NCBI GenBank assembly: GCA_963817735.1
Contig: CAWFPP010000003.1
Span: 124,001-188,000, forward strand
From: Bog-473 sp963817735
GTDB taxonomy: Bacteria; Actinomycetota; Acidimicrobiia; Acidimicrobiales; RAAP-2
DNA: 64,000 bases
Direction of reading: 5' to 3'
Each line of letters opens with the position of its first letter. Position 1 is the stretch's first letter. The notes under the pieces were generated by a model. The model did not search any database. It saw nothing but the letters and a program-made list of their open reading frames with translations, and was not told where the DNA came from. Positions 26,693-35,558 of this stretch are shown here, piece by piece. Both the position numbers and the translations under genes were made by a program.

Positions 26693-27722
26693 GGCGCGCC
26701 GAGCGAGGCGAACTCAGCCAGGATGTCGGCCCCGTTCGTCCGCCGTGCGCACCAGAACTCCACCTCGGCCAAGGCGGCACGACGGCCTTCCGTCGCGCGG
26801 GGCCGAGGCTGTGGGCGAGCATCGGGTCCCAGATCCGCCCGATCATGTCCGTGCCGTCGTACGTGGCTCCCCCCTCCCCTCGCCAGGTGCGATCGCGCAT
26901 CTCCGTGAGCGCGGTGCGCAGATAGCCGACGTGCGGGGTTTCGTCGGCCCTGATGAAACCCACCAACCGGGCTGCTTCACCGTCGCCCGCCACCAATTCG
27001 CCGTCGGACATCCACTCCTCCGCCCAGGCGAACGTGTGGAACGCGGAGATCTCAATGAAGAGGACACGGATCATCAGAGAGACCATCGTCTCGAGCTCGT
27101 GGCTGATGTCGTCGGGCAGCAGACGTGCGGCCTCGGCCCCTGGTCGGCCGGGGCCGAATCCCATCCGGGCCAGCATTGCGTCGATGTCGAGCTCCTCGCA
27201 CGACCGGTCGAAGGCGATGTCACGGGCCGCGAACCACATGTCCTTGTGGCCCGCCTCCTCGTCCCAGCCCGCCTCGTCGCGACCGTGCGCCTCGAAGAGC
27301 CCCCGCCCGAGGTGGTCGGTCGCGGTCCCGCCGATGTCCTCGACGAAATGCCGCTGCAGCTCCTTCGGCTGCAGCAGGCGGATGTTGGCGCCGAATCCCT
27401 CGACGGTCCCGATACGGGTCAACGTCGCCATCAAGGGTTCGGGGACACCGGCCCCGATGAGGAACCGCGCCTGCTCGACATTGGGGAAGGAGCGCTCCCA
27501 CCACTCGAGCGGGACATCGATGAGCTCGGTGGAGAACTGTGCGCAGTTCTGCTCGCCCCACGCGGCGATGGCCGGCAACCGGAACTTCGTCCGGGGCGAG
27601 ACGTACCGGCCCTCGTCGTCGAATCCGCCATGACAGCGGACGCCGCCGGCGATGAGCGGCTCGGCGACCGTCAGGTCCGCCAGGAGCTCCTTCTCGGTGA
27701 ACTCGACCTGTGCCGTGCCCAT
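26689..27722 (-). CDS. Ferritin-like putative di-iron protein, apparent frameshift near the 3' end
   Basis: From ATG 27722 (Shine-Dalgarno GGGAGG) the frame encodes a helical protein with di-iron-like carboxylate/His signatures: FEAHGRDEAGWDEEAGHKDM, then EISAFHTFAWAEEW and ADETPHVGYL. It could be an oxygenase or desaturase partner for the LLM enzyme. Around 26790-26815 the frame is lost. Read on in the other frame, the sequence gives RAALAEVEFWCARRTNGADI and a stop that overlaps the next start exactly, so one base seems missing, perhaps in the CCCC run. As given, the frame would run on into the LLM gene. Exact function is unknown. Confidence 0.72.
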
Positions 27723-27760
27723 GGCTCGCCCTCCCGGGTCAGTCTCGGTGTAACCCGCTG

Positions 27761-27780
27761 GTATATACTGTCGCGTATAC
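27761..27780. promoter_or_regulatory. Inverted repeat in the divergent TetR / ferritin-like intergenic region
   Basis: GTATA at 27761-27765 and TATAC at 27776-27780 form an inverted repeat with a 10-bp spacer, in an AT-rich stretch between the divergent genes. On the minus strand the AGTATATACC segment could serve as a -10 element for the ferritin-like/LLM operon. This is the natural place for the TetR operator. The start of the TetR frame itself overlaps this repeat. Confidence 0.5.
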
Positions 27781-28370
27781 AAACCGAGAGCAAGCTGCTG
27801 CCGCGGGCCGAACGACGGGCCGCCGTCCTGCACGGGGCCGCCCTGGCCTTCGCGTCGGCCGGTTTCGCCGACACCTCCATGGACGACGTCGGCGCCGCCT
27901 GCGGGGTCACCAAGCTGATCGTCTACCGCCACTTCGGTTCGAAGGAGGAGCTCTACCGCGAAATCCTCCAGCAGGTCTTCGACGACCTCGGCGTGGAGCT
28001 CCGCGCCGAGTTGGCCCGGCCCAGCCATGCCGGCCTCGGACCGCGAACGCTCCTGACCGTGGCCCGGAAGGACCCTGCAGCCTTCACGCTGCTGTGGCGC
28101 CATGCGGCCCATGAGCCGCAGTTCGCCGCATACGCCGCGGAGCTGCGCGCGGTGGCCGTCTCGGTCGTCCGCCAGCTCAGCGGCCTCGACACCGGCGACG
28201 AAGTCCTCGACGCCTGGCATTCCGAGGCTCTCTTCGGTTGGCTCGTCGAGACGACACTCACCTGGCTCGAGCGCGGTGACGCCGACCGCGACGACGCGTT
28301 CGTCGACCAGACGTCGGCGGGCTACCGGGCGCTGCGCACCGCGCTCACCGGGCCCGCCCCTCTCATTTGA
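27768..28370 (+). CDS. TetR-family transcriptional regulator (start uncertain)
   Basis: About 200 residues. The helix-turn-helix region is FASAGFADTSMDDVGAACGV followed by TKLIVYRHFGSKEELYREIL, a typical TetR DNA-binding domain, and the C-terminal half is an all-helical ligand domain. No ATG, GTG or TTG occurs in frame between the domain and the divergent gene; CTG 27768 is given as the best candidate, and ATA 27777 is another. A sequence error in the 5' end is also possible. It is divergent from the ferritin-like/LLM/epimerase operon and probably represses it. Confidence 0.8.
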   Translation: MSRIQTESKLLPRAERRAAVLHGAALAFASAGFADTSMDDVGAACGVTKLIVYRHFGSKEELYREILQQVFDDLGVELRAELARPSHAGLGPRTLLTVARKDPAAFTLLWRHAAHEPQFAAYAAELRAVAVSVVRQLSGLDTGDEVLDAWHSEALFGWLVETTLTWLERGDADRDDAFVDQTSAGYRALRTALTGPAPLI

Positions 28371-28472
28371 CGCGCCTCCGCCCGCGCCAACGTGGTGGCG
28401 GAATCCCGCCGCGGCTCGCGCCATGGCGGCAGAATCGAGGCCTGCTCGACGGGCTGTCGGAGAGGAGTCGAG

Positions 28473-29191
28473 GTGGCCACATTCGTCCTGGTTCACGGCG
28501 CCATGCACGGCGGCTGGTGCTGGCGCGACGTCCATCGGCGCCTGAGCCAAAGGGGGCACGACGTCCACCGCCCCACCCTGACCGGCCAGGGTGATCGTCG
28601 GTCCGGCCTGACCCCGGAGGTCGGCGTGGACACACACGTGGCCGACCTCGATGCGCTGCTGTGGTTCGAGGATCTGTCCGAAGTCCATCTCGTGCTGCAC
28701 AGCTATGCCGGTGTGCTGGCCGGTCCACTGGCCGCAAGGGCCGAGGAGCGACTGGCCTCGGTCGTGTATCTCGGGGCGTTCGTCACCGGCCCGGGCCAGT
28801 GCCTCCTCGATGTCGAGCCGCCGGAGGTGGCCGAGCGCTACCGACGCCAGGTCGCCGAGGCGGGCGAGGGCTGGTTCGTCCCGACCTCCGACGCCTTCCT
28901 CCATCAGTGGGGCATTCGGGAACCGGACCAGCGCCGCTGGGTCGGTGCCCGCCTCACCGCCTTTCCCTTCCGGTGCCAGATCGAGCCGACCGAGTTCGAT
29001 CCCGGCGCGCTGGGCCGGCTGCGCAAGGTCTACGTCGCGCACACCGATCCCCCGTTGCCCAGCCTCGGACGTTTCGCGGAGGCGGCCAGGGCGGCAGGCT
29101 GGGAGACCCATGAGCTCGCTTGCGGGCACGACATGATGCTCGCTGCACCCGGCGAGACGGCTGACCTGCTGGAGCGCATCGCGGGGACTGA
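28473..29191 (+). CDS. Alpha/beta hydrolase, stop codon apparently lost by a frameshift
   Basis: From GTG 28473 (AGAGGAG upstream) the protein begins VATFVLVHGAMHGGWCWRDV, with the oxyanion loop HGAMHGG. The nucleophile position shows LVLHSYAGVLAG (SYAG), and ELACGHDMMLAAPGETADLL supplies the C-terminal histidine. Related enzymes include MhpC/salicylate-esterase-like hydrolases. The given frame has no stop until 29927 and would cross the whole antisense gene. Adding one G to the GGGG run at about 29184-29187 gives GAC TGA, ending the protein at 29191 after LLERIAGD. I therefore end it there. Confidence 0.75.
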
Positions 29192-29261
29192 CCGCGACCA
29201 GCTGGTCTCCCACCGGCGCCGCGCCGTTCGGGTCTCGGCCGGCGCGGAACCCGGACGTGCG

Positions 29262-29846
29262 CTAGCGACGGCTGGCGAGACCCGCCAGCCATGCGGCCAC
29301 GATGTCGGCGACCTCTGCCTCGCTCCTGCGCAACGAGTGATCGCCGTCGACGATGTGACGGGTGACCGGTCCGGGGATGGCCGCCGTCTCGCGCTCGAGC
29401 TCCTCGGGTGTGGAGAAGGCGTCCCGGCGGCCCGACACGAACAGACAGGGCAGGCGCAGTGCGGGGAAGTGCTCGGTGCGGAGGCGGTCGGGACGGCCCG
29501 GAGGGTGGAGCGGGTAGCTGACCAGCACGAGGGCGGCCACCGGCAGGCCCTCGGCGGCGGCCAGGGAGCACATGCGACCGCCGAACGAACGACCGCCGAT
29601 GGCGATGCGGCCGGTCGGGACGCCGAGCTGCTCCGCCAATGCCGTCGTGGCGACGCGCACCGTCTCGATACACACCGCCGGTGGATCGGTCCGGCGCTTG
29701 CCGGCCGCCTGTCCGGGGAACTCGACGCGCTCGACGGCGACGCCGGTGCGCGTGACCGCCTCGTCGATCGCCACGAGCCCCGACTGCGTCCTGCGGGCGC
29801 TCGCCCCCGGCGTGAGCACGAGCCCGGCAATGCCCGCGGTGGCCAT
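29262..29846 (-). CDS. Small alpha/beta hydrolase (dienelactone-hydrolase/KANL3-Tex30-like)
   Basis: A 194-residue hydrolase without a lid. The nucleophile elbow is IGGRSFGGRMCSL, the acid lies in FVSGRRDAFSTPEEL and the histidine in VDGDHSLRR. VSYPLHPPGRPDRLR before the acid strand is typical of the Tex30/KANL3-like group (DLH-related). The substrate is unknown. It ends 70 bp from the end proposed for the converging hydrolase. Confidence 0.83.
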   Translation of the reverse strand: MATAGIAGLVLTPGASARRTQSGLVAIDEAVTRTGVAVERVEFPGQAAGKRRTDPPAVCIETVRVATTALAEQLGVPTGRIAIGGRSFGGRMCSLAAAEGLPVAALVLVSYPLHPPGRPDRLRTEHFPALRLPCLFVSGRRDAFSTPEELERETAAIPGPVTRHIVDGDHSLRRSEAEVADIVAAWLAGLASRR

Positions 29847-29886
29847 CGCGCCATCATGGCGGGCGCGGGAGGCCGGCGCGGCCGCT

Positions 29887-30897
29887 TCAGCGGCAGCAGT
29901 CGACCTCGGCGAGGTACTGCTCCTTGACCCCTTCGGCCAGGAACGAGGCCTGGAACGAATGCCGGGCCAGCTGGGCGAGGTCGGCCCGACCGAGATCGAA
30001 CGCCTCGGCCACCGCGCTGAGGTTGTCGCCGACGTATCCGCCGAAGTAGGCCGGGTCGTCCGAGTTGATCGTCACCACGAGACCCCGCTGGAGCAGGGCT
30101 GGGAGGTCGTGCTGGGCCAGGGAGGGGAAGACACGGAGCTTGACGTTGGACAAGGGGCACACCGTGAGCGGGATCCGCTCCGCAACCAGCCGCGCCACGA
30201 GCCCCTCGTCCTCGAGGCAGCGCACACCGTGATCGATCCGCCGCGCCTCCAACAGGTCGAGCGCCTGCCAGATGTAGTCCGGGGGCCCCTCCTCGCCGGC
30301 GTGCGCCACGCCGGGCAGGCCCATCTCCCGGGCCTGGCGAAACGCCCGAGCGAACTTGGAGGGTGGATTGCCGAGCTCGGCCGAGTCGAGGCCGACCGCG
30401 GTCAGGTGGTGGACGAAGGGCCGGGCCTCTTCCAGCGTCCGCAGCGCCGCCTCCTCGCTGAGATCGCGCAGGAAGCACAGGATGAGGCCGGACGAGATGC
30501 CGAAACGGGCCACGCCGTCGTCGAGGGCGCGGCGGATGCCCGCACAGCACGTCTCGAAGGGGACACCGCGCCGGGTGTGCGTCTGCGGGTCGAAGAAGAT
30601 CTCGGCGTGGCGCACGCCCTGGTCCGCCGCCTTGGACAGATACGCGAGCGTGAGGTCGTAGAAGTCCAGCTCCGTCCGCAGCACGGCGCAGTTGGCGTAG
30701 TACACGTCGAGGAACGACTGCAGGTCCTCGAAGACGTAGGCGCGCCGCAGCGCCGCCACGTCGGGGTAGGGCAGCCGGATGTCGTTGCGTGCCGCCAGCT
30801 CGAAGACCAGCTCGGGCTCGAGCGTGCCCTCGATGTGCACGTGCAACTCAGCCTTGGGCAGTCGCCGTATGAATTCGTCCCTGCCTGCCTCCGTCAC
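29887..30897 (-). CDS. Adenosine/adenine deaminase-family amidohydrolase
   Basis: A 336-residue zinc TIM-barrel deaminase. The metal motif is ELHVHIEGTLEPELVF, then VAHAGEEGPPDYIWQALDLL, RRIDHGVRCLEDE and the C-terminal NSDDPAYFGGY aspartates. The HAGEEGPPxYIW signature is typical of adenine deaminases of the Aah1/PA0148 type, so adenine to hypoxanthine is more likely than adenosine to inosine. It would act in purine salvage. No other purine genes are next to it. Confidence 0.87.
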   Translation of the reverse strand: MTEAGRDEFIRRLPKAELHVHIEGTLEPELVFELAARNDIRLPYPDVAALRRAYVFEDLQSFLDVYYANCAVLRTELDFYDLTLAYLSKAADQGVRHAEIFFDPQTHTRRGVPFETCCAGIRRALDDGVARFGISSGLILCFLRDLSEEAALRTLEEARPFVHHLTAVGLDSAELGNPPSKFARAFRQAREMGLPGVAHAGEEGPPDYIWQALDLLEARRIDHGVRCLEDEGLVARLVAERIPLTVCPLSNVKLRVFPSLAQHDLPALLQRGLVVTINSDDPAYFGGYVGDNLSAVAEAFDLGRADLAQLARHSFQASFLAEGVKEQYLAEVDCCR

Positions 30898-31020
30898 GCC
30901 CCGCCGTCCTTCATGCCCCGCCCTCCGTCATGCAACCCATGGTGGCCCAGGCGCACAAGAGGAGCGGGCGCGGGCAGCGACGCGGACTGAACGCGGGGGG
31001 TGCGGGGTAGGGTAAGCGGA

Positions 31021-31161
31021 GTGAAGTCTCCGGAAACGGGCCCGGCGGAAACGCCGCGCGGGCTCGTGGCCGGCATGCTCCCGAGCGACGACCCGCTGGT
31101 GCACCGTTCTCTCAGCCAGAACCAGGTCGACCGCTTCCTCTCCACGTGCGGTGCGTCGTGA
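31021..31161 (+). CDS. Possible small ORF overlapping the MFS start
   Basis: A 46-codon frame from GTG 31021 (VKSPETGPAE...) to TGA 31161, ending QNQVDRFLSTCGAS. Its stop overlaps a GTG at 31158 as GTGA, a common sign of translational coupling to the following transporter. AGCGGA before the start is a weak ribosome site. I recognise no family, and it may be chance. Confidence 0.3.
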   Translation: MKSPETGPAETPRGLVAGMLPSDDPLVHRSLSQNQVDRFLSTCGAS

Positions 31162-32723
31162 GCGGTCCGGTGACGACGCTGCAGGAGTCGGCCTCAGGCC
31201 GCCGGCAGAGGGGACCACGCGGGCCCACTGGTGGATCCTCGTCATCATCGCCGGGGCGCAGCTCATGGTGGTGCTCGACACCACGATCATGATCATCGCC
31301 CTCCCCTCGGCCCAGCACTCCCTCGGGTTCTCCAACACCGACCGGCAGTGGGTGGTGACCGCCTACACCTTGGCCTTCGGCGGCTTCCTCCTCCTCGGCG
31401 GGCGCCTGGGCGACATGTTCGGCCCGCGGCGCACGCTGATGGCGGGCGTCATGGGTTTCGCCCTGGCGTCCGCGCTCGGCGGGGCGTCCCAGACCACGCT
31501 CATGCTGATCGGGGCCCGTGGGCTGCAGGGCCTCTTCGGCGCGCTGCTGGCGCCCTCGGTGCTGTCGCTGCTGACGTCGACCTTCACCGAGCCGCGTGAG
31601 CGCGGGCGGGCCTTCGGGATCTACGCCACCATCGCCATCGGCGGGGCCGCCTTCGGGCTCATCCTCGGCGGCTTCCTGACCCAGTACGTCGACTGGCGCT
31701 GGTGCCTGTACGTGAACCTGCCGATCGCCGGGCTCGTCCTCTTCGGCGCCTCGACCATGATCCCCAAGCGCGAAGGGTTGCATCGGGATCCGGTTGGACG
31801 TGCTGGGGGTCGTCCTCGGGTGCGGCGGTCTGGTGGCCCTCGTCTACGCGCTCGGTGAGGCGGGGACGAGCGGGTGGGGCGGCACCGACGTCATCGTGGC
31901 CCTCATCGTCGCCGCGGTGTTGCTCAGCGCGTTCATCGTGTGGCAGAGCAAGGTGCCCCAATCCCCTGCTGCCCGCTGCGCGTGCTGCGCAACCGAAACC
32001 GCGCCGGCTCGTTCATCACGATCCTCCTGGCCGTCACGGGGATGTTCGGGACGTTCCTGTTCCTCACCTACCTGCTGCAGACCGTCGACCACTTCTCGCC
32101 CCTCAAGACCGGGGTCGCCTTCCTCCCCCTCATGGCGATGAACGGCACTGGCGGCCACACAGGTGGCCAGCCGCCTGATGCCCCACATCCGGACCCGGCT
32201 GCTCGTCGTCCCCGGCCTCCTGCTGGCGGCCCTCGGCGTCGCCCTCTTCACCCAGCTGACGCCCGACGCCTCCTACGTGACGAGCGTGCTGCCGAGCGAG
32301 CTCCTCCTCGGCTTCGGGCTCGGGCTGGCCATCGTGCCGTGCATCAGCACGGCCACCCAGAACGCCGAGCCGCAGGACGTCGGCGTGACGGCGGCCACCA
32401 CCAACACCTCCCAGCAGATCGGGGCCTCCATCGGCACCGCCCTGCTGAACTCGCTCGCCGCTGCGGCCACGGTGACCTACCTGGCGACCCACCACGGAGA
32501 CCAAGAACGCGTGGCGCAGGCGACGGTGCATGGCTACGCCGTGGCCAGCGCCTGGGCGGCCGGCATCCTCGTGCTGGCCGCGGTGCTGGCGGGCATCCTC
32601 ATCGACGTGCACCCGGGCCGCGCTCACGCTGCGGTGAGGGAGGTGACCCAGGCGGTTGCCGAGGACGGGCCGGGCGAGGTCGTCGAGATCGGGGGCCTGT
32701 CGGTCGTGTCGCCCGAGTACTGA
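31151..32723 (+). pseudogene. MFS transporter (DHA2/EmrB-like) disrupted by several frameshifts
   Basis: The pieces together make a 14-helix MFS drug-efflux protein. The first piece has AQLMVVLDTTIMIIALPSAQ and GGRLGDMFGPRRTL, the second LDVLGVVLGCGGLVALVYAL, the third SFITILLAVTGMFGTFLFL, and the last LGFGLGLAIVPCISTATQ. They lie in three different frames. Changes occur near 31785 (an extra G restores HRIRLD if removed), twice between about 31950 and 31975 (extra C bases) and near 32146. The 5' end may also be shifted, since GTG 31158 overlaps the small upstream frame. As given, no full transporter can be made. Confidence 0.83.
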
Positions 32724-32833
32724 CCGCCCGCGCCGGGACAGAACACGAGGGGTTTCGGGCATTCGATCAAGGCATGTGACGTGTCGCCTCGCTTTGGGAG
32801 GACGGGGTTGTCTGCGGACCTGTCGGCTGCGAC

Positions 32834-35032
32834 TCAGTTCCCTTCGTTGTCCATCGGACGCCGCAGGGTCAGGTTCGTCACGTTGCCCAAGTTGGCGGCA
32901 TCACCGAAATGGAGTGATCCGCCATTGCTCTCGGCCAACCAGTAACCGTCGTTGGTCTGGGTCGGGGCAATACCCACCACAGTGGTCGTGGCCGCGCCAA
33001 CACCCGAACCCTCGTAGGGAGCGTCGCCGAAATTGAACACACCGCCGTCTTGACCGACCAGCCAATAACCGCCGCCGTCGGTCGTGGCCGCGATCGCTCT
33101 GATTGGGGCGTCCAAGGTGTGACCGGCTTCTGACCCGTACGACACGGCGTCACCGAAGGGGTAGACCGCACCGTTGGCGCCGACCAGCCAATAGCCCTTT
33201 CCACTCGGCGTCGCAGCGATGCCGACGACGTCGTTCACCACCGTGCCCAACTGGGGAAGCGATCCATAGAAGTGGGCGTCGCCGAAGGAAAAGACCCCGC
33301 CGTCGCCGCCCACCATCCAATAGCCCCCGCCGGCGGGCGTCGAGGCGATGTCGACGATGTCGTTCACGCCGACCCCGAGACCCGGCAGCGAACCCTCGTA
33401 CCTGGCGTCTCCGAAGGCGAACACTCCGCCGTCCCGTCCCGCGAGCCAGTAGCCGTTGTCATCAGACGTGGCGCTGATGCCGACGATGTTGAACACCACG
33501 TTGTAGATGGCTGGTGACAGTCCCGGCACCGAGCCATCGAACAGGTCGGCGCCAAAGCAGAAGACACCGCCGTCGGATGCGACGTCCCGGAACCCCTGGA
33601 GCCGAGGGTTCCCCGTCGAGATCGGCGGGGTCGTGGTGGTCGTCGTCGTGGTCGTCGTGGTCGGCGGCGGGGCTTGGTTCACATCAATGGTGACGATGAC
33701 CTCACCGGTGACGCCGCTGTCGATACCGAATGCGTCCACGTCGAAGGTGTAGTCGCCGGTGGAGTTCGGCGTCCCACTGAGGGAGTCCGTGCTGCCACTG
33801 CTCGAGGTGAGGGTCAGGCCGCCCGGCAGCGTGCCCGACGTCGACCAGTCGTAGCTGGGGTCAGAACCCGGCGTGGCGAGGTCGACGGTGTAGGGAGCGT
33901 TGACCGTCGCGTCCTGGGCGCAAGCCGTGTAGACGAACTGGGCGCCTCCCACGTGGGTCGACTGGGTGCTGTCCACCTGCGAGGTCAGTGACGAGTCGAC
34001 GTAGTTCGAGCCGCCGCCGCCGCCGCCGCCGGCACCGCCCGACTGCGTCCAACCTCCCGGGACAGGTGTGTTGGGGTCCAGGTATCCACCGTCTGCGCTG
34101 CCGTCATTGAAGAGGTAGGAAGAGGCTCCTCCACCGCCACCGGTCCACCCGCCCCCGCCGCCGCCGCCGCCGCCGATCCAGTCAGAGCTGGAACCCGATT
34201 CGAATCCCGCGGCACCGCCCGCACCACCGGTGGCCCGGCTGGCGCCGTCCGTCCCGGGCAGGTCCCCGGTACCTCCGACGCCACCGGTGACGTCGGAGGT
34301 AGCTGTCGCCCCGCCTTCACCATTCGGCGTGGGTGTTCCATTGCCGCCGTTCACCGTCCCACCGCCGTCACCGCCGTTTCCGCCCACCGCGCTCAGGCCG
34401 TCTCCCTGATCTTCCACATTGCTCCCACCACCCCCGCCGCCGCCGGCCACGAGCAAGGGGACGGTGGACGTCGTCGGGCTATGGGTACCCAGGAACAGGT
34501 AGGTCGCCGCGCCGCCGCTCCCGCCGTACACGGCCCAGTCCGGGTTGGTGTCGCCGCCCTCACCGCCGCCGGGCGCGCCGCCCGCACCCTCCGCGCCCGG
34601 TGCGTCACTCGCACCGCCGGAAGTCGCGGTACCGATGCCGCCGCCTCCGTTGCCGGGACCTCCGATGTCGAGCTGGTATGCCTCGCCCGCTGTCACCGAC
34701 GTGGTCCCACCCGCCTCACCGCCGTAGCTGAAGGCGCCGCCATTCGAACCGGTGCCTTCGTATCCCGAACCGCCCTCGGCGCCGTAGGTGGTGAATGCGG
34801 CAGAGCACGTGTCAGCGGGAATTGTCGCGTTCATCTGGGTCGCGGAGCCGGCCGCCCAGGTCCAACCCGTGGTGAGGGTGGCGACCGGTGTCACCGATCC
34901 GGCGAGTCCGGACGCCGTGGCCAGGGCAAAACCACCACCCACCAACGCCAGGGCGCCGGCCGCAGCCAAAAGGTACGGGCGGCGCCGCCGGCCGTTCGAA
35001 TGGAATGCACTCATTACGTCCAAGTCAGCCAT
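32834..35032 (-). CDS. Large secreted protein: Gly-rich region, Ig-like domain, Thr linker and GYW/FGD propeller repeats
   Basis: A 732-residue exported protein. ATG 35032 has an AGGAG site, then an Arg-rich n-region and a hydrophobic signal segment (LLAAAGALALVGGGFALATA). Residues ~80-357 are extremely Gly-rich, ~370-450 form an Ig-like (He_PIG-type) domain, and ~453-468 are a Pro/Thr linker. The rest has six ~45-residue repeats of the form GYWLVGxDGGVFxFGDA.xYGSLPG, probably a beta-propeller. The last copy is degenerate. A surface or adhesive role is inferred from the architecture. These repeats are familiar in Acidimicrobiia. Confidence 0.85.
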   Translation of the reverse strand: MADLDVMSAFHSNGRRRRPYLLAAAGALALVGGGFALATASGLAGSVTPVATLTTGWTWAAGSATQMNATIPADTCSAAFTTYGAEGGSGYEGTGSNGGAFSYGGEAGGTTSVTAGEAYQLDIGGPGNGGGGIGTATSGGASDAPGAEGAGGAPGGGEGGDTNPDWAVYGGSGGAATYLFLGTHSPTTSTVPLLVAGGGGGGGSNVEDQGDGLSAVGGNGGDGGGTVNGGNGTPTPNGEGGATATSDVTGGVGGTGDLPGTDGASRATGGAGGAAGFESGSSSDWIGGGGGGGGGWTGGGGGASSYLFNDGSADGGYLDPNTPVPGGWTQSGGAGGGGGGGSNYVDSSLTSQVDSTQSTHVGGAQFVYTACAQDATVNAPYTVDLATPGSDPSYDWSTSGTLPGGLTLTSSSGSTDSLSGTPNSTGDYTFDVDAFGIDSGVTGEVIVTIDVNQAPPPTTTTTTTTTTTPPISTGNPRLQGFRDVASDGGVFCFGADLFDGSVPGLSPAIYNVVFNIVGISATSDDNGYWLAGRDGGVFAFGDARYEGSLPGLGVGVNDIVDIASTPAGGGYWMVGGDGGVFSFGDAHFYGSLPQLGTVVNDVVGIAATPSGKGYWLVGANGAVYPFGDAVSYGSEAGHTLDAPIRAIAATTDGGGYWLVGQDGGVFNFGDAPYEGSGVGAATTTVVGIAPTQTNDGYWLAESNGGSLHFGDAANLGNVTNLTLRRPMDNEGN

Positions 35033-35204
35033 GGCAACTCCTGTTGAGCGATCGCGGGCCCACACTAGCCAAGGGGGCGCCGATGGTCCTCGGCGACGAG
35101 CCCGGCGCAGCACACTCGGCCGGCATCTGCCCGACCAGGAACTGGAGCCGGCCCTCGGATTTCCTCCTCGACCGGACCGACCCGGCCCGCGCACCCGGTC
35201 GGAC

Positions 35205-35510
35205 TCAGCCTCGTGACAGGAGCGCCGGCAATTCCGGCAGCGTGATGAGCTCGGCCCGGCGCGGGAAGATCGTCTCGAGCAAGAACGCGTGCACCTCCGG
35301 ATCGGTGCCGGCACAACCCTCCGCCAGGACGAGGACCCGAGCGCCCATCCGGCTCGACTCGGGAACGTCGAAGTCCTCGTCTTCGAGGGCCACCCGGACA
35401 TAGCCGATCTGCCCGCCCCAGTCCCGGACCAGATCGATGGCTGTGCGCGCCCGCTGTAGGAGCTGGTCGGGCTGGGGGACCCTGGCCACGATGCCGGCCT
35501 GGTAGTCCAT
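35205..35510 (-). pseudogene. Isochorismatase-family hydrolase remnant with an internal deletion
   Basis: A 101-residue frame. The start MDYQAGIVARVPQPDQLLQR and the segment GGQIGYVRVALEDEDF match the N-terminus of isochorismatase-like cysteine hydrolases, and VLVLAEGCAGTDPEVHAFLL with FPRRAELITLPEL matches their C-terminus. The ~80 residues between them, which carry the catalytic Lys and Cys, are absent, without a frame change. Family members are ~180-200 residues. Residues upstream of the ATG (RTARLLV) also fit the family, but no normal start precedes them. It is probably inactive. Confidence 0.7.
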
Positions 35511-35558
35511 GACGAGCAGGCGCGCTGTGCGCAGGTTCGAGCGGTGGCATCTGATCGG

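Noticed and set aside
26316..29213. A 965-codon minus-strand open frame
   Set aside because: It joins antisense of the TetR and hydrolase genes, the ferritin-like gene and an out-of-frame part of the LLM gene. High GC keeps frames open by chance.
31021..31161. Using the small frame as evidence for a leader-peptide attenuator of the MFS gene
   Set aside because: No codon bias, hairpins or T-run to support attenuation; kept only as a low-confidence small ORF.
33630..33672. Short GTG/GTC-type repeat
   Set aside because: It encodes the Pro/Thr linker of the propeller protein rather than a separate repeat element or CRISPR.
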